From Brachybacterium timonense (GTDB taxonomy: Bacteria; Actinomycetota; Actinomycetes; Actinomycetales; Dermabacteraceae): a stretch of 64,000 nt of DNA. Positions within the stretch are counted from its first letter, which is position 1, and each line of letters opens with the position of its first letter. This document shows, piece by piece, positions 34,186 through 42,173 of this stretch. The notes beneath the pieces are model-generated. The model did no database searches and was not told the DNA's origin. It saw nothing but the letters and a program-made list of their open reading frames with translations. The position numbers were made by a program, and so were the translations under genes. Location of the stretch: NCBI RefSeq assembly GCF_900258505.1, contig NZ_LT984895.1, positions 1,207,952-1,271,951 on the forward strand, in the 5' to 3' direction.

Positions 34186-35834
34186 TGACCGCCGTCGGCA
34201 TCTGGACGCTGACCCTCGCCGGAGCATTCACCCTGTGGCTCGTCATCGGCGGACGCCTCGCCGCCCGCGGCGGCATCTCCGGCTACTTCACCAGCGATCG
34301 CACCTTCAGCCCGTGGACCGTCGCCTTCTGCATCACCGGGTTATTCTCCGGTTCGTCGTACATCGCGATCATCGAGCTCAGCTACCGCACCGGGATCTCC
34401 GCGATCTGGTACGGCGTCGCCGAGACCACCCAGATCATCCTCATCGCGCTGCTGCTGGTGAAGTCGCTGCGTCGTAAGCTCGTCGTCACGGTCACCGGCA
34501 TCATCGGCGAACGCTTCGGTCCCGTAGCCCAAGCTGTCGGCGCGATCATCACCGGGCTCACCTTCCCCATGTACTCGCTGGGCACCACCATCGCCTTCGC
34601 GAGCGCGCTCACCGTGATCACCGATCTGTCGATGATCACCTCGATCGCGATCACCGCCGTAGTGCTGCTGGCCTTCCTGATCGGCGGCGGAATGAGGGCG
34701 GTCGCTTTCAGCCAGACCATGAACGTGGTCGCCATCGCGGCGATGTTCGCGGTGGCGCTGTGGGCGCTGCTCGCTGACCCGGGCCCGGCCGCGCTGCTGC
34801 GGATCCCCGCCGCACACCCCGAGCTCGTGGACCCTGCCGGTGCCGGCATCTCCCTGATCGTCGCCTGGTTCGGCACCTTCATCATCAATGTGCCCCTCGC
34901 GCAGGCCGCCTTCCAGATGTCGTTGTCGGCCCGCACCCCGGAGGACGGCCAGAAGGGTCTGTTCCGCGCCGCGACGATCGGCGCACCACTGATCATCGTC
35001 GGCACCGTGCTCGGCACCGTCGCCTCGGTGCTTGTTCCGAGCACCGCGCCGCCGCTGACCGCGATCGCGCAGTACATCACCGGTGCTCTGCCCGCCTGGG
35101 CCGCCGCCGTGTTCTTCCTGGGGCTGTGGGCCTGTGCGCTCGGCTGGGCGGGACCCTGCCAGTTCTCCGGCGCGACCTCGCTGGGCCGAGACCTGTGGAG
35201 CGTGATCCGTCCCCGCGCCACTCAGGAGGAGCTGGTGCTCGCCACCCGTGTGTTCCTGGTGTTCCTCACCGGCCTGCTGGTGCTCTTCGGTCTGATCCGG
35301 GCGGAGAACGCCGCCTGGTGGAACATCACCGCCTGGACGCTGCGCAACGGCGCCACCTTCGCGCCGGTTCTCGCTGCGTTCTTCTGGCCCGTCGCCACCC
35401 GCTCCGGTGCCCTCGCCGCACTGCTGACCGGCTTCGGCGCCGGTCTCGGCTGGCACGCTCTGTCTGGTTTCTCCGCCACAGACTTCACCCTCGGTACCCA
35501 TCCGGTGTGGGTCGGCATGATCGCGAATCTCACGGCCCTCGTGGTGGTGAGCCTGGCGACGAGTCGCTGGCAGGTCACCACCGATCTGGTCCGACGCCGC
35601 GAGACCAGCGGGTGGCTGCTCGGCGCCGTGGCGCTCATCGCCCTGCTGCTGACCACCCGTGAGTGGCTGGCCGGTCACGGCCTCATCGGGCTCGGGCTGT
35701 TCCTCGTGGCGCTCGCGCTCTTCGTCGCCGTGCTGCGCGGGACCGTGCTGCAAGCGCCGGTCACACAGGGGAGTGCCGACGATGTGCCGCAATCGCAGAC
35801 CGACCGATCGGCGCCACTGCTGGTGCGGGGCTGA
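34182..35834 (+). CDS. Sodium:solute symporter (SSS family)
   Basis: 550 residues with about 13 transmembrane helices. The N-terminal SGYFTSDRTFSPW and GLFSGSSYIAI segments and the later GFGAGLGWHAL region fit the SSS/PutP fold. It imports a small organic solute with Na+. Start is GTG 34182 or ATG 34185, both close behind GGAGG (34173-34177) in the OsmC gene. The substrate cannot be read; the translational coupling with OsmC is the only clue. No terminator-like hairpin is obvious immediately downstream. Confidence 0.88.
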   Translation: MMTAVGIWTLTLAGAFTLWLVIGGRLAARGGISGYFTSDRTFSPWTVAFCITGLFSGSSYIAIIELSYRTGISAIWYGVAETTQIILIALLLVKSLRRKLVVTVTGIIGERFGPVAQAVGAIITGLTFPMYSLGTTIAFASALTVITDLSMITSIAITAVVLLAFLIGGGMRAVAFSQTMNVVAIAAMFAVALWALLADPGPAALLRIPAAHPELVDPAGAGISLIVAWFGTFIINVPLAQAAFQMSLSARTPEDGQKGLFRAATIGAPLIIVGTVLGTVASVLVPSTAPPLTAIAQYITGALPAWAAAVFFLGLWACALGWAGPCQFSGATSLGRDLWSVIRPRATQEELVLATRVFLVFLTGLLVLFGLIRAENAAWWNITAWTLRNGATFAPVLAAFFWPVATRSGALAALLTGFGAGLGWHALSGFSATDFTLGTHPVWVGMIANLTALVVVSLATSRWQVTTDLVRRRETSGWLLGAVALIALLLTTREWLAGHGLIGLGLFLVALALFVAVLRGTVLQAPVTQGSADDVPQSQTDRSAPLLVRG

Positions 35835-36453
35835 GGTCCCGTGCCCGGGCGGCGCCACAGGACAGGCCCACCGCGCCCGATCAGGCCGTCGACCTGAGGT
35901 ACTGCAGCACGGCGGCGACGCGCCGGCGGTGGAAGCCTCGTTATCCTCTCCCCGCAGTAGCGTGGCCAGGCCTTGCGGTCAGCGTGCTCGCCCTGGTCAT
36001 CGGTAGCGCGGTCGCAGCGGTTGCGCTCGCCCCGCTGTCTGTGGCACTGCTCGGCAGGCCGTGGCCCGCCGGCTCCCCTCTGGTGGTCGGAGCGCTCGCC
36101 GTGGGGGTGCCGGTGCTCGTCGGCGGCTCCCTGCTCGGGTTACTGGTCGCGATCGCCAGGAGATCGACGGCGACTCGGGACAGCTGACGGCCTGTGCTGC
36201 GATCCGTGGTCGCGGGCTAAGGACGCGTCGGCGAGGCGCCGTAGGGGTGCTCTCGAGCACTTCAGCCTCATCCGAGTCCTCCTGGTAGCGGTCGATCCCG
36301 TGCATTGACGCGCGTTGCCCTGTGGTCGAGATGTGGAGACTTGGGATGCGCCCTGTAGAACCTGCGAGGATCCTCCCCTCGAGGTGACCCCTGCGGCCTA
36401 CTGTCGAGGATCATCGGGCGGACCACGCAGCCCGTTGCGTACGAGGAGGCGGC
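35835..36453. other. 619-bp gap with a hydrophobic remnant ORF and otherwise nothing recognisable
   Basis: The first ~150 bp read open but lack codon-like composition or a start. Roughly 35905-36187 encodes a hydrophobic stretch treated separately. From 36188 to 36453 I see no gene, RNA or clear hairpin; only the AGGAGG of the next gene stands out at 36444-36449. The gap sits inside the region with several truncated genes and may be decayed coding sequence. Confidence 0.5.
35984..36187 (+). CDS. Possible small two-helix membrane protein or C-terminal remnant
   Basis: The frame that ends at 36187 encodes two clear hydrophobic helices (VLALVIGSAVAAVALAPLSV and LVVGALAVGVPVLVGGSLLG) and a basic tail (ARRSTATRDS). 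GTG 35984 is the only reasonable start near the helices but it has no Shine-Dalgarno. The frame is open further upstream, where the residues are Arg/Pro-rich and not convincing. It may be the end of an older, larger membrane protein gene. Confidence 0.3.
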   Translation: MLALVIGSAVAAVALAPLSVALLGRPWPAGSPLVVGALAVGVPVLVGGSLLGLLVAIARRSTATRDS

Positions 36454-36918
36454 ATGACCGAACGTCGAGCCCTGATCGCGGTCGTCATCGGGAGCAGCCT
36501 GGTAGCGCTCACCGTCATCGTCGCGATCGTCGTCTCCATCGTGGTGTCAACCTCGCACCCGCTGAAGCCGCTGGAGAACAGGGTCGGGCGCGAGCTGCCG
36601 GTCGATGCTGCCGTCGAGGAGATCGCACGGTCCGACGGCGGGTTCCAGGGCGACGGCGTCTCGATCTACCGGGTGGGTTCCGACGCGCCGACCGAGGGCA
36701 CGCTCCTGGACCTGCGAGGGAGTGAGGAGCCCGTCCGGGGAGAGCTCGCCCAGCACCTCGAGGACCTCACGCGCATCGCAGCGGAGCGTGCCGCTCTCGA
36801 CGGTGTACGGCTGACAGCCTGCGGCACCCTCGTCGCGCCGACGGAGACGGACAGGTATGAGGCGATCCTCTGCCGCACTGACAAGGATGCGACCTGGCTG
36901 ATCTATGAGGCGCGCTGA
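36454..36918 (+). CDS. Hypothetical single-helix membrane-anchored protein
   Basis: 154 residues: one N-terminal transmembrane helix (about residues 6-32, LIAVVIGSSLVALTVIVAIV) and a soluble extracytoplasmic domain with two cysteines (LTACGTL and AILCRTD) that could form a disulfide. The family is not recognised. GAGGAGG (36444-36449) ends 4 nt before the ATG. Its 3' end abuts a truncated GNAT gene on the opposite strand, so the junction may mark a rearrangement. Confidence 0.65.
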   Translation: MTERRALIAVVIGSSLVALTVIVAIVVSIVVSTSHPLKPLENRVGRELPVDAAVEEIARSDGGFQGDGVSIYRVGSDAPTEGTLLDLRGSEEPVRGELAQHLEDLTRIAAERAALDGVRLTACGTLVAPTETDRYEAILCRTDKDATWLIYEAR

Positions 36919-36921
36919 GGG

Positions 36922-37210
36922 TTCGCGCCGACGGATGCACGGAGCACGAGAGGTTCACGTCGCCCGGGTCGAGGCCGTCGGTCACCTCCGGGTCGTAGTC
37001 GATGTAGCCGCAGAAGTGGTCGTCCAGCCAGATCCCGAAGGGACGCTTGGGCAGGCCGCCAACGATCCGCCGCAGCCGGTCCTCGAAGTACGCCCGCGTG
37101 TGCTCGACGTCGGCGTACCCGCAGGTCAGCCAGGTGACGATGAGTTCGTCCTCGCCGGCACTGTGCGCCGCGGCGTCCTCGAGGCGGAAGGACCTGATCT
37201 CGACTCCCAT
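36922..37210 (-). pseudogene. GNAT acetyltransferase gene lacking its 3' half
   Basis: From ATG 37210 the product starts like a GNAT N-acetyltransferase: VEIRSFRLEDAAAH, then VTWLTCGYADVEHTRAYFE, FGIWLDDHFCGYIDYDPEV and GDVNLSCSVHPSAR. Exactly where the acetyl-CoA loop (a GRG-type run) should follow, the similarity stops at about 36922 and the frame runs antisense into the neighbouring gene, ending at 36767. The acetyl-CoA-binding half is therefore missing and activity is unlikely. I infer a deletion or rearrangement at the boundary with the 36454-36918 gene. Confidence 0.75.
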
Positions 37211-37278
37211 GCCTCTGATCGTGGGCGCGGTGGGCGTGCATCGGCCGACGGAGAGGGGCTCGCATTCCGCCCCGCTGC

Positions 37279-37653
37279 GTGACAGCATCCGATCGTGAAC
37301 AGCTTCGAGAACGCGGCTGGAGCGAGCGCAGAGCGACGCCACGACGTGTCGGCCTGCGGCGCGCGTCAGCCGAGTGTGGGGGAGCGGCCACCGCAGCCCG
37401 CGCCGATGCCCGGCTCTTCGTGATCGAGACCCGCCTGCCGAACGAGCAGGAGCATCGGCGCCGCGTCGAGGCGCGCACAGCGGACTTCCCCGGACACCGG
37501 ATGCCGACCTGGGACGAGGTCCAGTCCGACGGCTGGATCCCCGGGGACGAGGAACGCGACGGACCGCGGATCCTCATCGACACGACGGATGCGGAGGTTG
37601 CTGCCGCACAGGCGCTCGCGGGCATCAGAGCGCACCACCAACACACTTTGTGA
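37279..37653 (+). pseudogene. C-terminal remnant of a P-loop small-molecule kinase-like gene
   Basis: The frame ending at 37653 encodes RLFVIETRLPNEQEHRRRVE, then DFPGHRMPTWDEVQSDGW and PRILIDTTDAE, resembling the C-terminal half of AAA/P-loop kinase-like proteins. The part that should carry Walker A is absent: upstream of about 37400 the frame is Arg/Ala-rich with no family resemblance, and only a GTG at 37279 without Shine-Dalgarno could start it. I regard it as a 5'-truncated remnant next to the 3'-truncated GNAT gene. A short functional protein is less likely. Confidence 0.55.
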
Positions 37654-37700
37654 CCCCCGCCACTCGCAGGGCGCCCTGGAATAGCCGACCCCTCCCGGGA

Positions 37701-37721
37701 GTTGAGTCGGGTGTACTCAAG
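37701..37721. promoter_or_regulatory. HAIR operator 1 (HspR box) upstream of dnaK
   Basis: GTTGAGT-N7-ACTCAAG, one base away from the HspR consensus CTTGAGT-N7-ACTCAAG. It lies upstream of the -35 of the dnaK promoter. Confidence 0.85.
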
Positions 37722-37736
37722 TTTGAGCGCCTCGGT

Positions 37737-37765
37737 TTGACACCGATCCGACCGAGTCCTCTACT
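37737..37765 (+). promoter_or_regulatory. dnaK operon promoter
   Basis: TTGACA (37737-37742), 17-bp spacer and TCTACT (37760-37765). The -10 overlaps the second HAIR element, so HspR binding should occlude RNA polymerase. The expected leader is about 120 nt. Confidence 0.75.
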
Positions 37766-37784
37766 TGAGTCCGTACAACTCAAG
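37764..37784. promoter_or_regulatory. HAIR operator 2 (perfect HspR box)
   Basis: CTTGAGT-N7-ACTCAAG matches the HspR inverted repeat exactly. It covers the end of the -10 hexamer and the transcription start of the dnaK promoter. Confidence 0.93.
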
Positions 37785-37891
37785 TCTTGCCGCCGGCCCC
37801 GGCGGCCGGCGGAGTCGCCCGGTGGGTCCGACCCACCCCGCGACGATGCATGAACCAGATGCGGAGATCCTCCGCAGAAAGGCAGGCACCT

Positions 37892-39763
37892 ATGTCCCGT
37901 GTCGTCGGAATCGACCTCGGAACCACCAACTCCTGCGTCGCCGTCCTCGAAGGTGGCAAGCCCACCGTGATCGCCAACGCCGAGGGCGCCCGCACCACCC
38001 CGTCGGTGGTCGCGTTCTCCAAGCAGGGCGAGGTGCTCGTCGGTGAGGTCGCCAAGCGGCAGGCCGCCACCAACGTTGACCGCACCATCTCCTCCGTGAA
38101 GCGCCACATGGGCACCGACTGGACCCAGGAGATCGACGATAAGAAGTACACCCCGCAGGAGATCTCCGCCCGCACCCTGGGCAAGCTCAAGCGCGACGCC
38201 GAGTCCTACCTGGGCGAGACCGTGACCGACGCGGTGATCACCGTGCCGGCGTACTTCTCCGACTCGGAGCGCCAGGCCACGAAGGACGCCGGCCAGATCG
38301 CCGGTCTCAACGTGCTGCGCATCATCAACGAGCCCACCGCTGCGGCTCTCGCCTACGGTCTGGAGAAGGGCAAGGACGATGAGCAGATCCTCGTCTTCGA
38401 CCTCGGCGGCGGCACCTTCGACGTTTCCCTGCTCGAAGTGAGCAAGGACGATGAAGGCTCCACCATTCAGGTGCAGGCCACTGCAGGCGATAACCGCCTG
38501 GGCGGCGATGACTGGGATCAGAAGATCGTTGACTGGCTCGTCCAGCAGGTGAAGAACAAGGAAGGCGCGGACGTCTCCAAGGACAAGATCGCGCTGCACC
38601 GTCTGCGCGAGGCCGCCGAGCAGGCCAAGCGGGAGCTCAGCTCCTCCACCTCGACCTCCATCACTCTGCAGTACCTGTCGATGACGGAGAACGGCCCCGT
38701 CCACCTGGACGAGAAGCTGACCCGCGCCCAGTTCGAGGACATGACCTCGGATCTGTTGGATCGCTGCAAGGCTCCGTTCCACCAGGTCATCAAGGACGCC
38801 GGTATTTCGGTGTCCGAGATCGACCACGTGGTTCTCGTCGGTGGCTCCACCCGTATGCCGGCCGTGACCGAGCTCGTCAAGGAGCTCACGGGCGGTAAGG
38901 AGCCCAACAAGGGCGTGAACCCCGATGAGGTCGTCGCCGTGGGCGCGGCTCTGCAGGGCGCTGTCCTGAAGGGCGAGCGCAAGGACGTTCTGCTCATGGA
39001 CGTCACCCCGCTGTCCTTGGGCATCGAGACCAAGGGCGGTGTGATGACCAAGCTCATCGAGCGCAACGCCGCGATCCCCACGAAGACCTCTGAGGTGTTC
39101 TCCACGGCGGACGACAACCAGCCGTCGGTGGCGATCCAGGTGTTCCAGGGCGAGCGCCAGTTCACTCGCGACAACAAGCTGCTCGGTACCTTCGAGCTGA
39201 CCGGCATCGCCCCGGCGCCCCGCGGCATGCCCCAGATCGAGGTCACCTTTGACATCGACTCCAACGGCATCGTGCACGTGACCGCGAAGGACCGCGGCAC
39301 CGGCAACGAGCAGTCCATCCAGATCACCGGCGGATCCGCCCTCTCCGAGGAGGACATCGACCGCATGATCAAGGACGCCGAGGCTCACGCTGCCGAGGAC
39401 GAGGAGCGCCGCAAGAACGCCGACGCCCGCAACACCCTCGAGCAGCTCGTCTACCAGGGCGAGAAGCTGCTCAAGGACAACGCCGACAAGATCTCTGACG
39501 GCGACAAGACCACGGCTGAGGACGCCATCAAGGAAGCCAAGGAGACCCTGGCGAACGAGGATGCTGCCACCGCAGACCTCGAAGCCAAGCGGGACTCCCT
39601 GAACGAGGCTCTGCAGGCCGTGGGTACCGCGATCTACTCGCAGGCCCAGGCTGAGGGCGCCGACGGTGCCGCGCCGGCAGGTGACGGCTCCGAGGACGCT
39701 TCCGCCCAGGATGAGGACGTGGTCGACGCCGAGATCGTGGACGAGGACGAGGAGAACAAGTGA
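37892..39763 (+). CDS. dnaK: Chaperone DnaK (Hsp70)
   Basis: 623 residues. N-terminal ATPase domain with [13 protein letters not shown], the [14 protein letters not shown] phosphate loop and [12 protein letters not shown]; substrate-binding domain with [11 protein letters not shown] and QVFQGER; helical lid and an acidic C-terminal tail ending DEDEENK. It folds and disaggregates proteins in the cytoplasm with GrpE and DnaJ. ATG 37892 begins [10 protein letters not shown], the normal start; the longer in-frame reading covers the leader. It is the first gene of the HspR-controlled operon and its TGA overlaps grpE. Confidence 0.98.
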   Translation: MSRVVGIDLGTTNSCVAVLEGGKPTVIANAEGARTTPSVVAFSKQGEVLVGEVAKRQAATNVDRTISSVKRHMGTDWTQEIDDKKYTPQEISARTLGKLKRDAESYLGETVTDAVITVPAYFSDSERQATKDAGQIAGLNVLRIINEPTAAALAYGLEKGKDDEQILVFDLGGGTFDVSLLEVSKDDEGSTIQVQATAGDNRLGGDDWDQKIVDWLVQQVKNKEGADVSKDKIALHRLREAAEQAKRELSSSTSTSITLQYLSMTENGPVHLDEKLTRAQFEDMTSDLLDRCKAPFHQVIKDAGISVSEIDHVVLVGGSTRMPAVTELVKELTGGKEPNKGVNPDEVVAVGAALQGAVLKGERKDVLLMDVTPLSLGIETKGGVMTKLIERNAAIPTKTSEVFSTADDNQPSVAIQVFQGERQFTRDNKLLGTFELTGIAPAPRGMPQIEVTFDIDSNGIVHVTAKDRGTGNEQSIQITGGSALSEEDIDRMIKDAEAHAAEDEERRKNADARNTLEQLVYQGEKLLKDNADKISDGDKTTAEDAIKEAKETLANEDAATADLEAKRDSLNEALQAVGTAIYSQAQAEGADGAAPAGDGSEDASAQDEDVVDAEIVDEDEENK

Positions 39764-40473
39764 TGACCGAGGACCAGAGCACTCCCGAGGACGCGCAGCG
39801 CCCGCAGGGCGAGCCGCGGTTCTCCTTCACCGACAAACGGAAGGTGGACCCGGTGGACGGCAGTGTCCGTGCGACCGGGTCCACCCCGGCCCCGGACTCG
39901 GACACGGCCGACGCAGCAGAGGTGACGCCTGAAGCAGGCGCCGCAGCGACCGCCCACGACGGTTCCACCGATCCGGTGGACGCTGAGGCCGCTGCGCTCT
40001 ACGAGCAGGCACGCCAGGATGATGCCGAGCCGGGTGAGGCCCGCGTGGCCGAACTCGAGCAGCAGGTCGCTGACCTCACCGAGCAGCTGAAGCGCGAGCA
40101 GGCGGAGTACGTCAACTCCCGTCGTCGCATCGAGGCTGCCGCTGAGGTGGCGAAGGAAGCCGCTGTGGGTCGCGTGCTCAGCTCGCTGATCAGCGTGCTG
40201 GACGATGTGGAGCTGGGCCGCCAGCACGGCGACATCGTCGAAGGCACCACGGTGCACACGCTCACCCAGAAGCTCGAGGGTGCCTTGCGCGCCCACGGCA
40301 TGGAGCGCTACGGCGCTGTGGGCGATGCGTTCGACCCGACGCTGCACGAGGCCCTCATGCACGAGGAGGCCGAGGTCGAGCAGCCCGAGATCAGCGTGGT
40401 CATGCAGCCGGGCTACCGGATGCACGACAAGGTGCTGCGCCCCGCCCGCGTGGGCACGCGCGGCCCGGCCTGA
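39760..40473 (+). CDS. grpE: Nucleotide exchange factor GrpE
   Basis: About 237 residues. A long acidic, Pro/Ala-rich N-terminal extension (about 90 residues) precedes the GrpE coiled coil ([28 protein letters not shown]) and the C-terminal beta domain ([19 protein letters not shown]). It ejects ADP from DnaK. Start is GTG 39760 or ATG 39763, overlapping the dnaK stop, so the two are co-translated. It is followed by a strong hairpin before dnaJ. Confidence 0.95.
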   Translation: MMTEDQSTPEDAQRPQGEPRFSFTDKRKVDPVDGSVRATGSTPAPDSDTADAAEVTPEAGAAATAHDGSTDPVDAEAAALYEQARQDDAEPGEARVAELEQQVADLTEQLKREQAEYVNSRRRIEAAAEVAKEAAVGRVLSSLISVLDDVELGRQHGDIVEGTTVHTLTQKLEGALRAHGMERYGAVGDAFDPTLHEALMHEEAEVEQPEISVVMQPGYRMHDKVLRPARVGTRGPA

Positions 40474-40492
40474 TTCCGGCTCGCTGGCCACT

Positions 40493-40526
40493 GCAGGTCC
40501 CGTCCGCCGCAGCGGGCGGGACCTGC
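40493..40526. terminator. Strong hairpin between grpE and dnaJ
   Basis: GCAGGTCCCGTCCGC (40493-40507) pairs with GCGGGCGGGACCTGC (40512-40526) over a 4-nt loop with a single mismatch (G-U in RNA). Located between grpE and dnaJ it could attenuate read-through or protect the upstream message. No U-tract follows. Confidence 0.55.
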
Positions 40527-40571
40527 CCCTGAACACAGACACATCCGACGCTCCCGAAAGGAGACGCACAC

Positions 40572-41603
40572 ATGTCCCAGCAGGAATGGCTGAATCAGGA
40601 CTTCTACAAGATCCTCGGCGTCTCGAGCGATGCGAGCGCGGAGGAGATCAAGAAGGCCTACCGCAAGAAGGCCCGCAAGCTCCACCCTGACCGCAACCCC
40701 GGTGACAAGGCCGCGGAGGAGGAGCTGAAGCAGGTCAGCGAGGCCTACGGCGTGCTGAACAACGCCGAGCAGCGCAAACAGTACGACGCGATTCGCGCCA
40801 TGGGAGCTGGTGGTGCGCGCTTCGCAGCCGGAGCTGGCGGTGCCGGGGGGGCCGGCTTCGAAGACATCTTCGGCTCGATGTTCGGCGGCCAGGGCGGCAA
40901 CGTGCGTTTTGGCGCGGGCGGCGGTCCCCAGGGAGCGGGCGGTCCTGACCTCGAGGACCTGCTGGCCATGTTCGGTGGCGGTGGTGGCGGATTCGCGGGC
41001 GGTCGCAGCGCCGGTTTCGGCGGCGGCTTCCCTGGCGCCGGGCACAGTCCCCATGCCGGTGGCGAGAACATCTCCGCCCGTACACGACTGTCCTTCCGTG
41101 ACGCTGCGCTCGGCACTGAAGTGCGGCTCACCGTGGAGGGCCGCACGTTCACCACGCGTATCCCCGCCGGTGTGCACGACGGGCAGCGCATCCGGTTGCG
41201 CGGTAAGGGGCGCCCCGGCAACGGTGGCTCTCCCGCCGGTGACCTGATGCTCACCGTCGAAGTCGCTGACCATCCCGTGTGGTCGATGGATGGTGCGAAC
41301 CTGCGGATCACACTGCCTGTGTCCTTTGATGAAGCGGTGCTCGGCGCCACTGTCGAGGTGCCGCTCCTTGATGGGGGCAGTGTGAAGGTGAAGGTGCCCG
41401 CCGGCAGCCGGTCCGGCTCGACTCTGCGGGTGCGCGGCAGGGGGCTTGTGACCGCGAAGAAGACCGGCGACCTGCTGGTCACTCTCGATATCGCCGTCCC
41501 TTCGCACGTCAGTGGCAAGGCGAAGAAGGCAGTGCACGACCTGCGCGAGGCACTCGCGGACGAAGACCCCCGTGCGGGTCTCGCGGACGCAGCCGCGCAG
41601 TGA
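40572..41603 (+). CDS. dnaJ: DnaJ-type co-chaperone without zinc finger
   Basis: 343 residues. J domain (about 10-75) with HPD in KLHPDRNPGD, then a Gly/Phe-rich linker (about 80-165) and two beta C-terminal domains (LSFRDAALGTEV, IPAGVHDGQRIRLRGKG, VPLLDGGSVKVKVPAG). The cysteine-rich zinc domain of classical DnaJ is absent, and there are no CxxCxGxG repeats, so this is a type II/CbpA-like J protein in the dnaJ position of the operon. It delivers substrates to DnaK and stimulates its ATPase. AAAGGAG upstream of ATG 40572 is the ribosome site. Confidence 0.93.
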   Translation: MSQQEWLNQDFYKILGVSSDASAEEIKKAYRKKARKLHPDRNPGDKAAEEELKQVSEAYGVLNNAEQRKQYDAIRAMGAGGARFAAGAGGAGGAGFEDIFGSMFGGQGGNVRFGAGGGPQGAGGPDLEDLLAMFGGGGGGFAGGRSAGFGGGFPGAGHSPHAGGENISARTRLSFRDAALGTEVRLTVEGRTFTTRIPAGVHDGQRIRLRGKGRPGNGGSPAGDLMLTVEVADHPVWSMDGANLRITLPVSFDEAVLGATVEVPLLDGGSVKVKVPAGSRSGSTLRVRGRGLVTAKKTGDLLVTLDIAVPSHVSGKAKKAVHDLREALADEDPRAGLADAAAQ

Positions 41604-41651
41604 CGCCCGGGCCTCGCGCCAGCGGTGGCGAGGCGGCGTAGGGAAGTAACA

Positions 41652-41718
41652 CACAGCAAGAGCGCAGCGCAGCGACGCAAAGCGGTGGCACGCAGCAAGA
41701 ACGCAGCGCAGTGACGCA
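41652..41718. repeat. Pair of 28-bp direct repeats between dnaJ and hspR
   Basis: A unit containing GCAAGAGCGCAGCGCAG (41652-41679) recurs at 41691-41718 with three mismatches, 39 bp apart. Most of the dnaJ-hspR spacer consists of these repeats and the hspR ribosome site. Function is unknown; only two copies are present, so it is not a CRISPR. Confidence 0.65.
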
Positions 41719-41732
41719 GGGAGGAGCAGCGC

Positions 41733-42173
41733 ATGAGCCCGCATCAACGCATTGACGAGCACGCGCATGTGTTCGCGATCTCCGTGGCCGCCGAACTTGC
41801 GGGCATGCACCCGCAGACCCTGCGCCAGTACGACCGCATCGGACTGGTGGTTCCGGTGCGTACACGAGGCCGCGGCCGACGCTATAGCGCCCGTGACGTT
41901 GCGAAGCTGCGCATCGTGCAGCGGCTGTCCCAGGACGAGGGCATTAACCTTGCCGGGATCCGGCGGATCCTGGAGCTCGAAGACGAACTCGATGCTGTAC
42001 GTGCTCAGCTCGATGCGGTTCAGAGCGAGCTGGAGCGCGTGACGGCCGAGCGTCGACGCGTGTTTGCGGCCGACCGGGATGGGCGGATCAGCGCCCTGCG
42101 TCGCGGCGAGCGGCCGCGGCGCGAGCCCGGAGCGCTCGTGCTGTGGCGGCCGCCTTGGCGCCACCAGCCCTGA
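41733..42173 (+). CDS. hspR: Heat-shock repressor HspR (MerR family)
   Basis: 146 residues. The MerR-type winged helix is VFAISVAAELAGMHPQTLRQYDRIGLV with the wing RTRGRGRRYSARDVAKLRIVQRL, followed by an alpha-helical dimerisation segment and a basic C-terminal tail. HspR binds HAIR elements and represses the dnaK operon, with DnaK acting as co-repressor in streptomycetes. GGGAGGAG about 6 nt upstream supports ATG 41733. The last 86 bp overlap the 3' end of the convergent glycosyltransferase gene. Confidence 0.94.
   Translation: MSPHQRIDEHAHVFAISVAAELAGMHPQTLRQYDRIGLVVPVRTRGRGRRYSARDVAKLRIVQRLSQDEGINLAGIRRILELEDELDAVRAQLDAVQSELERVTAERRRVFAADRDGRISALRRGERPRREPGALVLWRPPWRHQP

Noticed and set aside
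34341-35858. 505-residue open frame antisense to the sodium symporter
   Set aside because: Highly charged Gly/His/Asp/Arg composition without motifs; the opposite strand has a clear transporter.
26271-37653. Possible mobile element or genomic island
   Set aside because: No integrase, transposase, tRNA gene or flanking repeats were seen; the decayed genes suggest a fluid region but no element can be bounded.
41652-41718. Possible CRISPR array
   Set aside because: Only two imperfect 28-bp units, no further spacers and no cas genes.
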